9,366 bases of DNA from JBOHPP01 sp050731755 (GCA_050731755.1 JBOHPP010000107.1:1-9366), one strand, 5' to 3'. Positions 1 through 6,173 are shown, counted from the first letter of the stretch. Notes: generated from the letters alone by a model not told the origin. Translations and numbers: made by a program.

Positions 1-461
1 GGCGCGGGCAGCCCGGCGGCGGGGTCGGGCGCCGTGTGGCGGACGATGCCCATCCCCAGGGCGACGCCGAAGGCGACCAACGCCGTCGCCGAGGCCGCGA
101 AGGTCATGGCCCGGCGCCGGCTGACCGCGCCGGTCGGCGCCTCCCGCGGCGACGGACCTTCGGCGGCAGCGCCAAGGTGATCCAGCTCGGTGAGGATCGC
201 CGCGGCCTCCGCCTCGTAGCGCGCCCGCAAGTCGGCGTAGTCGTCCGCGGCCACGTGCCCGGCCTCGCGCTCGAAGTCCAGTTCGCGCAGCGCGCGCAGC
301 ACCCTGCGCTTTTGCTCCCGCAGCGGCTCCCGCGCGTCCGGCGGCACGGCCAGGAAGGTGCGCGGACCGGCGGCGCGCCGGACCAGCGGCCACAGCGTGA
401 AACCGAGCAGCGGCACGCCGAGAATCAGCAGGGCGAGCGCGATGCCGGCGGCACCGGTCAC
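1..461 (-). CDS. ccmI: CcmI-like cytochrome c biogenesis protein, N-terminal part (runs off the window)
   Basis: This gene is partial: 153 codons are visible and the 3' end lies beyond base 1. The GTG start at 461 overlaps the TGA of ccmH (GTGA, 461-458), so the two are probably translationally coupled. The protein opens with a membrane segment (about residues 6-26, ending LWPLVRR). A charged helical stretch (about 48-95) follows, containing RALRELDFEREAG and DDYADLRARYEAEAAAIL, and a second hydrophobic segment lies at about 118-140. This layout is known from CcmI/CycH-type N-terminal domains, which act at the inner membrane in presenting apocytochrome c to the haem ligation machinery. The TPR region of a full CcmI would lie outside the window, so a shorter CcmI-like membrane protein cannot be excluded. 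The position directly after ccmH supports the call. Confidence 0.72.
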   Translation of the reverse strand, partial: MTGAAGIALALLILGVPLLGFTLWPLVRRAAGPRTFLAVPPDAREPLREQKRRVLRALRELDFEREAGHVAADDYADLRARYEAEAAAILTELDHLGAAAEGPSPREAPTGAVSRRRAMTFAASATALVAFGVALGMGIVRHTAPDPAAGLPA

Positions 462-937
462 GTCTCGGTCTCCATCTCCCGCCGGATGCGTTCGCTCATG
501 GCCGGGTCGACCGGTGGCGCCGGCGAGGGGGCAGGCGGTCGCCGGCGCGTCCAGCGAACGAGCAGCGCGATGACAACACCGAGACCGGCCAGCGTGGCCA
601 GGGGAGGCAGGATCCACACCAGCAGGGTGAAGCCGTGTCGCCGGGGCTCGAGGAGGATCCACTCGCCGTACTTGTCCACGAAGTACTGCCGGACCTGGTC
701 GGGGCGCTCGCCGGCGGCCAGCCGGTCGCGGATGACCCCGCGCATCTGGTTGGCCATCTCGGACGGCGAGTCGGCGACCGACAGGTTCTGGCACACCACG
801 CAGCGGAGTTCGGCGGCGATGGCGTGAACGTCGCGTTCGTCGACGTGGGACGCCGGCAACTGCGCCTCGGCGACGCCGCCGGCGCCGACCACGCCGAGCG
901 CGATCAGCGTGACAACAAGGGCTCGTGTCCGAAACAT
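458..937 (-). CDS. ccmH: Cytochrome c-type biogenesis protein CcmH
   Basis: CcmH is a membrane-anchored periplasmic thiol-disulfide protein. It keeps the CXXCH haem-binding motif of apocytochrome c reduced for haem attachment (system I). The 159-residue product has a signal peptide or anchor (about 1-26, ending AEAQ), then the family signature LRCVVCQNLSVADS with the redox cysteines C46 and C49. The helical stretch with YFVDKYGEWILLEP (about 85-98) is typical of the family, and a C-terminal membrane helix lies at about 103-127. The ATG at 937 is chosen because it starts directly at the signal peptide. The in-frame ATG at 985 would add 16 unlikely residues. Upstream of 937 there is only a weak purine-rich stretch (TAGGGCG). 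The gene is followed at once by the CcmI-like gene. Confidence 0.93.
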   Translation of the reverse strand: MFRTRALVVTLIALGVVGAGGVAEAQLPASHVDERDVHAIAAELRCVVCQNLSVADSPSEMANQMRGVIRDRLAAGERPDQVRQYFVDKYGEWILLEPRRHGFTLLVWILPPLATLAGLGVVIALLVRWTRRRPPAPSPAPPVDPAMSERIRREMETET

Positions 938-999
938 CGCCCTAGCGTACACCCGGCCCCGCGCTGGGCGGCACGCGATGTGCACACTTCACAAACGGC

Positions 1000-2160
1000 A
1001 TGGGGAGTGCGGTGCGAATCCTGAGCCTGGGCGGCATCCCAATCTACGTGCACGCCAGCTGGCTGGCCGTCTATGCGCTGATCACCTGGACCCTCGCCGT
1101 GGGGTATTTCCCCCACGCCCTGTCCGCCCCGTCCACGTTAGCCGCCTGGCTGAGCGGGCTCGTCGCCGCGCTCCTGCTCTTTGTTTCCGTCTTGCTGCAC
1201 GAACTGTCACACTCTCTGGTGGCGCAAGCCCACGGTCTCCGCGTCCGGGGCATCACGCTGCACGTCTTCGGAGGCGTGTCCCAGCTCGAGGACGAACCCC
1301 CGAGCCCGCGCGCCGAGTTCCTCATCGCGGTGGTGGGCCCGCTGACGAGCTTTCTCATCGCCGGCCTGTTGTGGGCGGCGTCGGCCAGCGCCGTGGTCCC
1401 CACGGGGGCGGCGCGGGCCATCGTCGACTACCTGATCGTGGTGAACCTGGCGGTCGGCGTCTTCAACCTGATCCCGGGCTTCCCGTTGGACGGCGGACGG
1501 CTGCTTCGCGCCGCGCTGTGGAAGTGGACGGGCGCGCTCGGCCGGGCGACGACGATCGCCAGCCGCGTGGGCGGCGGCGTCGCGATCGCGCTTATGATCC
1601 TGGGTCTGGTGCAGATCCTGAACGGGGTGATCGTGGGCGGCGTCTGGCTCATCCTGATCGGTCTCTTCCTGCGCGGCGCCGCCGAGGCCAGCCACACTCA
1701 GGTCACGCTGCGCGAAGCGCTGCAGGGACTGGCCGTGCGCGAGATCATGACGCGGGATGTGGTCATGGTAGGCCCGGACGCTACCGTGGCCGACCTCGTG
1801 GATGCCTTCTGGACGCACCACGTGGCCAGCTTCCCCGTGGTCGAGAGCGGCGCGGTGGTGGGCATCGCGTCGCTGCCGCAGGTTCGCGCGGTGGAGCGCG
1901 ATCGCTGGCCCACGACGCGCGTCCGCGAGGTCATGCGCCCGGTGAGTGAGGCGCTGCTGATCGGGCCCGACGACGACGTCCAGCGCGCGCTGGAGCGGGC
2001 CACTGGCAACGAGCTGGGACGACTGGCCGTTGTCGAGCGCGGCCGGTTGGTCGGTTACCTCTCGCTCAAAGACATCACGCACGTGCTCGTGCTGCGGGGC
2101 ATGGGGCTCGGGGAGCCCGCGCGGCCGGCGGGGGCTCGCGACCTCCGGCGGGCCGCCTGA
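1000..2160 (+). CDS. M50 site-2-type metalloprotease with two CBS domains
   Basis: This is an integral membrane zinc protease of the S2P/SpoIVFB/Rip3-like group, which cleaves substrates within the membrane, often anti-sigma factors. The zinc motif HELSH lies at residues 67-71 and the second metal-site motif NLIPGFPLDGG at 156-166, with D164 as the expected third ligand. Several hydrophobic segments span about 20-225. Two CBS modules follow at about 245-300 (starting VREIMTRDVV) and 308-365 (starting VREVMRPVSE). CBS pairs usually bind adenine nucleotides, so activity may respond to energy state. The start is uncertain. The ATG at 1000 has no ribosome site, while the GTG at 1012 is preceded by GGGGAG and gives MRILSLGGIPI, closer to the usual family start. 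The PsiE-family gene follows after 15 bases. The physiological substrate cannot be told from sequence. Confidence 0.92.
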   Translation: MGSAVRILSLGGIPIYVHASWLAVYALITWTLAVGYFPHALSAPSTLAAWLSGLVAALLLFVSVLLHELSHSLVAQAHGLRVRGITLHVFGGVSQLEDEPPSPRAEFLIAVVGPLTSFLIAGLLWAASASAVVPTGAARAIVDYLIVVNLAVGVFNLIPGFPLDGGRLLRAALWKWTGALGRATTIASRVGGGVAIALMILGLVQILNGVIVGGVWLILIGLFLRGAAEASHTQVTLREALQGLAVREIMTRDVVMVGPDATVADLVDAFWTHHVASFPVVESGAVVGIASLPQVRAVERDRWPTTRVREVMRPVSEALLIGPDDDVQRALERATGNELGRLAVVERGRLVGYLSLKDITHVLVLRGMGLGEPARPAGARDLRRAA

Positions 2161-2175
2161 GGGCCAGGCCGCGTC

Positions 2176-2700
2176 GTGGCGGAGCCAGCCAAGCTGAGGC
2201 GAACCCGAAACGGCGAGGCGCCGGGGGGGACGTCGCGCGACGTGCGCGAGTGGATCGCCAGCGCGTTCACGCGCATCGAGGACGTGGTCTACGTGGGCCT
2301 CGGCGTCCTGCTCGCGGTGAGTGCGCTGACGCTGCTCGTCGCTACGGCCATCTCGGTGGGCCAGGCTGTCGTGGGTGGCACGCTGCCCGGCCGGGTCGTC
2401 GAGGCTCTCGACCGCATTCTGTTGATCCTCATGATCGTCGAGCTCCTCTACACCGTGCAGGTCTCGTTCCGGGAACACACGCTGGTGCCCGAGCCGTTCC
2501 TGATCGTCGGGCTCATCGCGGCCACGCGCCGCATCCTGGTGCTGACCGCCGAGTTTGCCGGCATGCTCGAAAAAGGCGGCGACGTCTTCCGCAACGCGAT
2601 GATCGAGCTGGCCCTGCTGACGGTGATGGTGCTCGTCCTGGTGACGTCGCTGGTGTTGCTGCGGCGCCGGTCCCCTCAGGCCGTTGCCGACCGGGAGTAG
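2176..2700 (+). CDS. PsiE-family (phosphate-starvation-inducible) membrane protein
   Basis: This is a small polytopic membrane protein of 174 residues with a GTG start. After a basic cytoplasmic N-terminus (1-30) come four hydrophobic segments at about 36-62, 78-97, 106-125 and 142-163. The middle motif, roughly IVELLYTVQVSFREHTLVPEPFL in pattern (about 87-109), followed by IAATRRILVL, is characteristic of the PsiE family. The family is named after an E. coli phosphate-starvation gene, and its biochemical role is not known. The start lies 15 bases after the protease stop codon on the same strand, so the two are probably co-transcribed. The basic LLRRRSP stretch at the end suggests a cytoplasmic C-terminus. 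No Pho box was recognised upstream, so the family name should not be read as evidence of phosphate control here. Confidence 0.85.
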   Translation: MAEPAKLRRTRNGEAPGGTSRDVREWIASAFTRIEDVVYVGLGVLLAVSALTLLVATAISVGQAVVGGTLPGRVVEALDRILLILMIVELLYTVQVSFREHTLVPEPFLIVGLIAATRRILVLTAEFAGMLEKGGDVFRNAMIELALLTVMVLVLVTSLVLLRRRSPQAVADRE

Positions 2701-2736
2701 TCCTCGGAAGGGGGGCTTCGCCGCTCGTCCATGAAG

Positions 2737-2765
2737 TTGGAGGGGGCAGCGCCCGCCCCCTCCAA
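2737..2765. terminator. GC-rich hairpin between convergent genes, possible bidirectional terminator
   Basis: TTGGAGGGGGC (2737-2747) and GCCCCCTCCAA (2755-2765) form a perfect 11-base-pair stem with a 7-base loop. It lies between the convergent PsiE-family and BON-protein genes, where a terminator for both strands is expected. There is no clear T-tract on either side, so Rho-independent termination is inferred from position and stem only. Its right arm overlaps the first copy of a direct repeat. Confidence 0.45.
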
Positions 2766-2824
2766 ACCTCCCCGTTCGCGCGCGCTGCCACAGCCGTCCC
2801 CCTCCAAGCCTCCCCGTTCGCGCG
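2756..2824. repeat. 27-base direct repeat, two copies
   Basis: The copies are at 2756-2782 and 2798-2824, with starts 42 bases apart and one mismatch. Each reads CCCCCTCCAA, then A or G, then CCTCCCC, then GTTCGCGCG. They fill most of the gap between the PsiE-family and BON genes. The arrangement looks like an interspersed GC-rich intergenic repeat rather than coding sequence. No terminal inverted repeats or target duplication were seen. Confidence 0.7.
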
Positions 2825-2853
2825 GGGTGCGACGACCGCCCGAACACCGCGCT

Positions 2854-3477
2854 TTACTGGAGCGAGGCGGCTTCGTCGTGGCTCACGTGCCACAGCACCA
2901 CGTGGTACTCGATGGCGTCAGAGCCCGGATGCGGATAGACCGAGATATGGTGGATCTGTCGCTCGCCGGCGTCCAGGTTGAAGACGCCATCCTGCTCCAG
3001 GTCCCAGGCCAGCAGGGTGTACACGGTGGCTACGCGCTGGCCGGTGCCATTGTAGGCGGCGAACCGCCCGGGAACGTCCGGCTCGGCGTCCATCCGGCTG
3101 AACTTCAGCCGCGTCAGGGGTGTCGTCGGGGCCGGCGAGGCGGACGTCGCGTCGTCGCGGCTTGGGATCTGACCGGCCACGGCGAGGTTGCTCACCACCG
3201 GTCTTCCATTCGACGCGCCCTGGGCAGCGTCGACGAGTTCTCGCTTCACCGACTCGTTCGGGACCACGCCACTCAGATAGACGGTGCCCTTGAACGTGTC
3301 GACGTTGACACGCATGAGCGTCCCGACCCGCGTCGACGCCAAGGCCGCCTTCACCTTGGCGATCGTCGTCTTGTCGTCGACCCACTGTCCGGCTGTGCGT
3401 CCCCCGAGCGTCGCGCAGCCGGCGACGACGAACACGGTCGCGGCCAGCCCGGCGACCCATCTCGTGGCTCTGGTCAT
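2854..3477 (-). CDS. BON-domain lipoprotein with an extra C-terminal domain
   Basis: The 207-residue product starts with a lipoprotein signal (lipobox VVAGC, C21 predicted to be lipidated), so it should sit in the periplasm attached to a membrane. A BON domain covers about residues 33-103, including KTTIAKVKAAL, MRVNVDTFKGTVYLSGVV and the conserved-type glycine G70. BON domains occur in OsmY-like and other envelope proteins thought to bind membranes. After a Pro/Ser/Ala-rich linker (about 107-121), the last 85 residues form a separate stretch with FAAYNGTGQRVATVYTLL and IHHISVYPHPGSDAIEYHV that I do not recognise. The ATG at 3477 is well supported by GAGGAGG (3489-3483) upstream. It stands alone, convergent to the PsiE-family gene. 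An osmotic or envelope-stress role is only suggested by the family. Confidence 0.85.
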   Translation of the reverse strand: MTRATRWVAGLAATVFVVAGCATLGGRTAGQWVDDKTTIAKVKAALASTRVGTLMRVNVDTFKGTVYLSGVVPNESVKRELVDAAQGASNGRPVVSNLAVAGQIPSRDDATSASPAPTTPLTRLKFSRMDAEPDVPGRFAAYNGTGQRVATVYTLLAWDLEQDGVFNLDAGERQIHHISVYPHPGSDAIEYHVVLWHVSHDEAASLQ

Positions 3478-3758
3478 ACCCCCCTCCTCGGAGGCGGCGC
3501 GGGTGTGCTGTCACGCGCGTCCAGCCGCCAAGGGTTTTGGTGCAAGCCCTGTGCCCGGAGTGCGCGTACGGGGGCAGCCACTTCGGGCAAGTTACCCGGC
3601 CGGCGGGCGTCTTGCCCCCGGGGCGGCCGCGCCCTCACCTCGACCTGAGCACGCACGCTGAGTTCCGCCGTGGCACGGTGGTTGCCCTATCGGAATGCCT
3701 CGTCGCGGCGGTCGACCCCGGCGAGGAAGGGGGCGCATGTCCCGGCTGACGGCCGCTG
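3478..3758. other. Intergenic region without a recognised gene, one hairpin
   Basis: I see no convincing gene in these 281 bases. GGGCAAG (3585-3591) and CTTGCCC (3611-3617) form a 7-base-pair stem, and CCCG (3595-3598) with CGGG (3604-3607) could pair inside the loop. It lies upstream of the BON gene and downstream of the truncated toxin, so it could be a terminator for the toxin-antitoxin operon. No attC-like or attI-like sequence was recognised here. Confidence 0.4.
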
Positions 3759-3989
3759 TCATCGGCACGCTGATACTTCCATGAAAGGGTGGCCCTCAAC
3801 CAGCGCGAAGCACAGCGCCGCACCCTTCTCAGCGAGGGTGGGATACAGGTCGGTCCCACTGAACGTCGCCTTGGGCTGGGCGACGGCGGACTCAAGCACG
3901 CCGAAGTCACGGATGCCGGACGCCCCGCCGGTCGCTTGGAGGACGCGTCGGTGCAGCTCCACGACTTCCCCCAACGTCAGATACCGCAT
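3759..3989 (-). pseudogene. doc: Truncated Doc/Fic-family toxin
   Basis: The 76-residue frame matches the N-terminal half of death-on-curing toxins: MRYLTLGEVVELHRRVLQ, then GIRDFGVLESAVAQP, DLYPTLAEKGAALCFALVEGHPF. Known Doc proteins are about 125 residues and continue after HPF with a D/E-GNKR motif that forms the catalytic loop (phosphorylation of elongation factor Tu in P1 Doc). Here HPF is followed by MEVSACR and a stop, so the whole catalytic motif and C-terminal helices are missing. I could not find the lost part in the other frames downstream, so this is a deletion or replacement, not a simple frameshift. Intact relatives often have MEVFL a few residues after the motif, so the MEV here could be the far side of an in-frame deletion. 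The ATG overlaps the antitoxin stop (TGATG, 3991-3987). The product should be non-toxic. Confidence 0.82.
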
Positions 3990-4183
3990 CAGGCGAGGCG
4001 CCGGTACAACTCCTGGTTCTTTTGCAGTACTCTCTTGGCAGCTGCCTCGAAGTCGTCGTCCCGAGTCGCCAGCAGATCCGCGACTGCTGCCCTGGCCAGG
4101 TCTTCCGGCGCGAGGCCAAGACCCTCCGCCACCTGGCGAAGACGTTCAGCCTGGGCTGGCGACAGATCAATAGTGAGTTTCAT
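3989..4183 (-). CDS. Antitoxin of a Doc-type toxin-antitoxin pair
   Basis: This is a 64-residue protein. The N-terminal MKLTIDLSPAQAERLRQVAE followed by a helix looks like a ribbon-helix-helix or similar DNA-binding segment. The C-terminal VLQKNQELYRRLA is a recurring tail of small antitoxins paired with Doc toxins, where it binds and blocks the toxin. The ATG at 4183 is preferred over the in-frame ATG at 4219, because the extra residues MLDGASTRYSTH look unrelated to the family. No ribosome site precedes 4183, which fits a leaderless mRNA. The stop overlaps the toxin start by one base, a normal coupling for such pairs. The antitoxin appears intact although its toxin is cut, so it may persist as a repressor or as protection against related toxins. 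This last point is inference. Confidence 0.82.
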   Translation of the reverse strand: MKLTIDLSPAQAERLRQVAEGLGLAPEDLARAAVADLLATRDDDFEAAAKRVLQKNQELYRRLA

Positions 4184-4189
4184 GTGTGT

Positions 4190-4219
4190 ACTGTACCGTG
4201 TCGACGCGCCGTCCAACAA
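4190..4219 (-). promoter_or_regulatory. Candidate promoter of the antitoxin-toxin operon
   Basis: On the minus strand, TTGTTG (4219-4214) and TACAGT (4195-4190) are 18 bases apart and resemble sigma70 -35 and -10 boxes. An alternative -35 TTGGAC (4216-4211) has 15-base spacing. Transcription would begin at about 4183, the A of the antitoxin ATG, giving a leaderless message. The -35 box overlaps the R'' box of attC site 1. Confidence 0.4.
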
Positions 4220-4280
4220 CCCGCTTCAACGGACCGAGGCTCGCGATGCTCGCCTCGGCCGCTGAGCGCGAACGTTGGGC
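4211..4280 (+). repeat. attC-like site 1
   Basis: R'' is GTCCAAC (4211-4217) and R' is GTTGGGC (4274-4280), matching RYYYAAC and GTTRRRY; they pair with one G-T wobble. The central stem CCGAGGC (4234-4240) pairs perfectly with GCCTCGG (4252-4258) around an 11-base loop. The L'' arm (TTCAACGG) has one base more than L' (CCGCTGA), and A4233 has no partner, as expected for the extrahelical bases that integron integrases read on the bottom strand. Confidence 0.75.
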
Positions 4281-4304
4281 AGACGCGCGGAGAGTAATGC
4301 GGCC

Positions 4305-4364
4305 ATGACGACACGAAATCTTTCCCCGTTGCGGCCGGCTTCTTCTGGAACCGGCTGGCTGTGA
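4305..4364 (+). CDS. Leader ORF upstream of truncated substrate-binding protein 1
   Basis: ATG at 4305 opens a 19-codon frame (MTTRNLSPLRPASSGTGWL). Its TGA (4362-4364) overlaps the GTG start of the next gene (GTGA). GGAG lies 12 bases upstream. A homologous frame with the same overlap precedes the second copy of the gene. It may couple translation of the downstream gene, or be a chance frame preserved by a recent duplication. Confidence 0.3.
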   Translation: MTTRNLSPLRPASSGTGWL

Positions 4365-5029
4365 AGGCGACGGTCGTCCCTCTCGCTGCGGTTTTACTCC
4401 TCGCTGGGTCGCTTGCCGCTCAGGCCCAGCAGGCGGGAAGAGTGTACCGAATCGGGTTCGTCTCCACGGCTTCGCCCGGTCCCCCAATCGAGGCATTCCG
4501 GCAGGGACTCAGAGAAGTAGGGTACGTCGAGGGGAAGGATGTCATCATCGAGGCGCGATCCGCGGAAGGGCGCCGGGAACGCCTTCCCGAGCTCGTCGCT
4601 GAGGCTGCGCGAACCATGAATGTGAACGTAGACTTGCTCGACGCCGGGAACGCAACGGACCTCGACAGGGCGTTTGCCGCGATCGGCGCGAGCCGCGCTC
4701 AAGGAATCATTGTGACGAACGACCCGTTCTTTTTCGCCAATCGCGCCAGGCTCATTCAATTCGCCGCAAGCAAGCGCCTGCCCGCGGTGTACTTCTTCAA
4801 GCTCTTCGCCGATGCAGGGGGCCTGATGGCGTACGGGGCAAGTCTGGAGGAATCGTATCGAAGGGCGGCCATGTACGTGGACAAGATCCTCAAGGGGGCG
4901 AAACCGGCTGACCTTCCCATCGAGCAGCCCACAAAGTTCGAGCTGGCCATCAACTTGCGAGCAGCGAGGGCGCTCGGGCTTACGATCCCGCAATCGCTGC
5001 TGCTGCGAGCGGACCAAATCATTGAGTGA
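4361..5029 (+). CDS. ABC transporter substrate-binding protein (TrpX type) with a large internal deletion
   Basis: The frame encodes 222 residues with a GTG start. It has a Sec signal peptide (about 1-22, LLLAGSLAAQAQ), then VYRIGFVSTASPG, which begins the N-lobe of PF04392-type periplasmic binding proteins. Compared with the intact neighbour at 5108, residues 1-81 and 82-222 align closely (for example IIVTNDPFF, KRLPAVYFFK, KILKGAKPADLPIEQ, RAARALGLTIP). However, 103 codons are missing between E81 and N87, about residues 85-190 of the neighbour. The deletion is exactly in frame (309 bases). It removes the second half of the N-lobe, including the PIVFASVFDPV and SLARPGGN segments, so the protein is unlikely to fold as a normal binding protein. 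It has no attC of its own and shares a cassette with the next gene. Confidence 0.8.
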   Translation: MKATVVPLAAVLLLAGSLAAQAQQAGRVYRIGFVSTASPGPPIEAFRQGLREVGYVEGKDVIIEARSAEGRRERLPELVAEAARTMNVNVDLLDAGNATDLDRAFAAIGASRAQGIIVTNDPFFFANRARLIQFAASKRLPAVYFFKLFADAGGLMAYGASLEESYRRAAMYVDKILKGAKPADLPIEQPTKFELAINLRAARALGLTIPQSLLLRADQIIE

Positions 5030-5060
5030 TGGATGGCTGCGGGAGGAGCGTAATCCGGTC

Positions 5061-5117
5061 ATGACGAACGAGATCCTTTCCCGCTGTGGGCTGGCTTCCG
5101 GAGCCGGATGGTTGTGA
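5061..5117 (+). CDS. Leader ORF upstream of substrate-binding protein 2
   Basis: ATG at 5061 opens an 18-codon frame (MTNEILSRCGLASGAGWL). Its TGA (5115-5117) overlaps the GTG at 5114, which is the start homologous to that of copy 1. GGAGGAG (5042-5048) lies 12 bases upstream. Compared with copy 1 the peptide keeps MT, LS, AS and GWL and is one codon shorter, with the frame and overlap preserved. Confidence 0.3.
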   Translation: MTNEILSRCGLASGAGWL

Positions 5118-6094
5118 AGTCGATCGTCGTCTCTCTCACTGGCGCCGTTCTGCTTCTGGCCGGGTCGGTCGCCGCTCAGCCCCAGCCGGCGGCAGGGGTG
5201 TACCGAATCGGGTTCGTTGCCACGGTTTCGCCCAACCGCGCCACCGAGGCATTTCGGCAGGGGCTCAGGGAAGCAGGGTATGTCGAGGGCAAGAATGTCA
5301 TTATCGAGGCGCGATTCGCGGAGGGCCGTCAGGAACGCCTTCCCGAGCTCGTCGCTGAGGTGCTCCGACTGAAGGTCGACGTGCTGGTGTGCGGCTCGAC
5401 CCTCACCGTGCTCGCCGCAAAGAAGGCGACCACGACCATCCCTATCGTGTTCGCGAGCGTGTTCGATCCGGTCGCTTCGGGTATCGTGGCGAGCCTCGCG
5501 CGACCGGGAGGCAACATCACCGGTGCCACCGTCGGGGTTGGCGGCTTGGGCTTCGCCGGAAAGTGGGTGGAGCTGCTCAAGGAAGCTGTCCCCGGCGTAT
5601 CGCATGTCGCGGTGCTCTGGAACTCGGCGAATCCGGCCAGTGCCCAGTCTGTGCGGGACATTCAGGCGGCTGCGCCCGCCTTGAATGTGAAGCTCGACGT
5701 GCTCGACACCGGGAACGCCACGGACCTCGATCGGGCGTTTACCACAATCGACGCGAGAGGCGCTCAAGGGATCATTGTGACGAACGATCCGTTCTTTACT
5801 GCCAATCGCGCCAAGCTCGTTGGATTCGCGGTGAGCAAGCGCCTGCCTGCGGTGTACTTCTTCAAGGTCTTCGTCGATGCCGGGGGCCTGATGTCCTACG
5901 AGGGCAGTCAGGAGGAGTCCTTTCAAAGGGCGGCGACGCTCGTGGACAAGATCCTCAAGGGGGCGAAGCCTGCCGACCTCCCCATCGAGCAATCGACGCG
6001 CTTCGAGCTCGTTATCAACTTGCGCGCAGCCAGGGCGCTCGGGCTTACGATTCCGCGATCGCTGCTGCTGCGAGCTGACCAGGTCATTGAGTGA
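5108..6094 (+). CDS. ABC transporter substrate-binding protein, TrpX type (PF04392-like)
   Basis: This intact 328-residue protein is of normal length for the family. It should be a periplasmic solute receptor: Sec signal peptide at about 1-24 (LLLAGSVAAQ), N-lobe starting VYRIGFVATVSP, the stretch KATTTIPIVFASVFDPV (106-122), SLARPGGNITGAT (129-141), and C-lobe motifs VAVLWNSANP (167-176), GIIVTNDPFF (221-230), KRLPAVYFFKVFVDAGGLMSY (244-264). The tail ends LGLTIPRSLLLRADQVIE, a hallmark end of these proteins. TrpX relatives bind aromatic amino acids, but the ligand here is unknown. The start is ATG 5108 or GTG 5114; the latter is shared with copy 1. The stop is 9 bases before attC site 2. 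No permease or ATPase gene is nearby. It is the probable parent or sister of the deleted copy at 4361. Confidence 0.93.
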   Translation: MVVKSIVVSLTGAVLLLAGSVAAQPQPAAGVYRIGFVATVSPNRATEAFRQGLREAGYVEGKNVIIEARFAEGRQERLPELVAEVLRLKVDVLVCGSTLTVLAAKKATTTIPIVFASVFDPVASGIVASLARPGGNITGATVGVGGLGFAGKWVELLKEAVPGVSHVAVLWNSANPASAQSVRDIQAAAPALNVKLDVLDTGNATDLDRAFTTIDARGAQGIIVTNDPFFTANRAKLVGFAVSKRLPAVYFFKVFVDAGGLMSYEGSQEESFQRAATLVDKILKGAKPADLPIEQSTRFELVINLRAARALGLTIPRSLLLRADQVIE

Positions 6095-6103
6095 TGGACG
6101 GCT

Positions 6104-6173
6104 GCCCAACATCGCGCTCCAACGGACCGGGGCTCGCGTTGCTCGCCCCGGCCGCTGACCGCGGGCGTTAGCC
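6104..6173 (+). repeat. attC-like site 2
   Basis: R'' is GCCCAAC (6104-6110) and R' is GTTAGCC (6167-6173). The central stem CCGGGGC (6127-6133) pairs perfectly with GCCCCGG (6145-6151), loop TCGCGTTGCTC. L'' (TCCAACGG) is one base longer than L' (CCGCTGA), and A6126 is unpaired. R'' and R' match each other poorly, but each fits the boundary of its own cassette: R'' is the exact complement of R' in site 1. Confidence 0.83.

Noticed and set aside
36..827. Plus-strand open frame opposite ccmH and the CcmI-like gene
   Set aside because: The minus strand has clear CcmH motifs, including the CXXC pair; the plus-strand product has no recognisable family pattern.
979..993. TGTG-CACACT-TCACA looks like a CRP/FNR-type operator between ccmH and the protease gene
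   Set aside because: The half-sites are one base too close for the CRP consensus and only partly match; no regulator is encoded nearby.
1486..1492. GTTGGAC, the box predicted as the left end of the toxin-antitoxin cassette
   Set aside because: It encodes part of the conserved PLDGG motif of the protease, so it is coding sequence and not a cassette boundary.
1207..2847. Long open frame of 546 codons on the minus strand
   Set aside because: It is antisense to the protease and PsiE-family genes; the protein is low in complexity (rich in H, Q, R, D) as expected for a GC-rich shadow frame.
3585..3687. GGGCAAG...GTTGCCC as a possible further attC site left of the toxin gene
   Set aside because: There are no matching L''/L' boxes or central stem, and the R' consensus fails; the nearer CTTGCCC gives a better simple hairpin.
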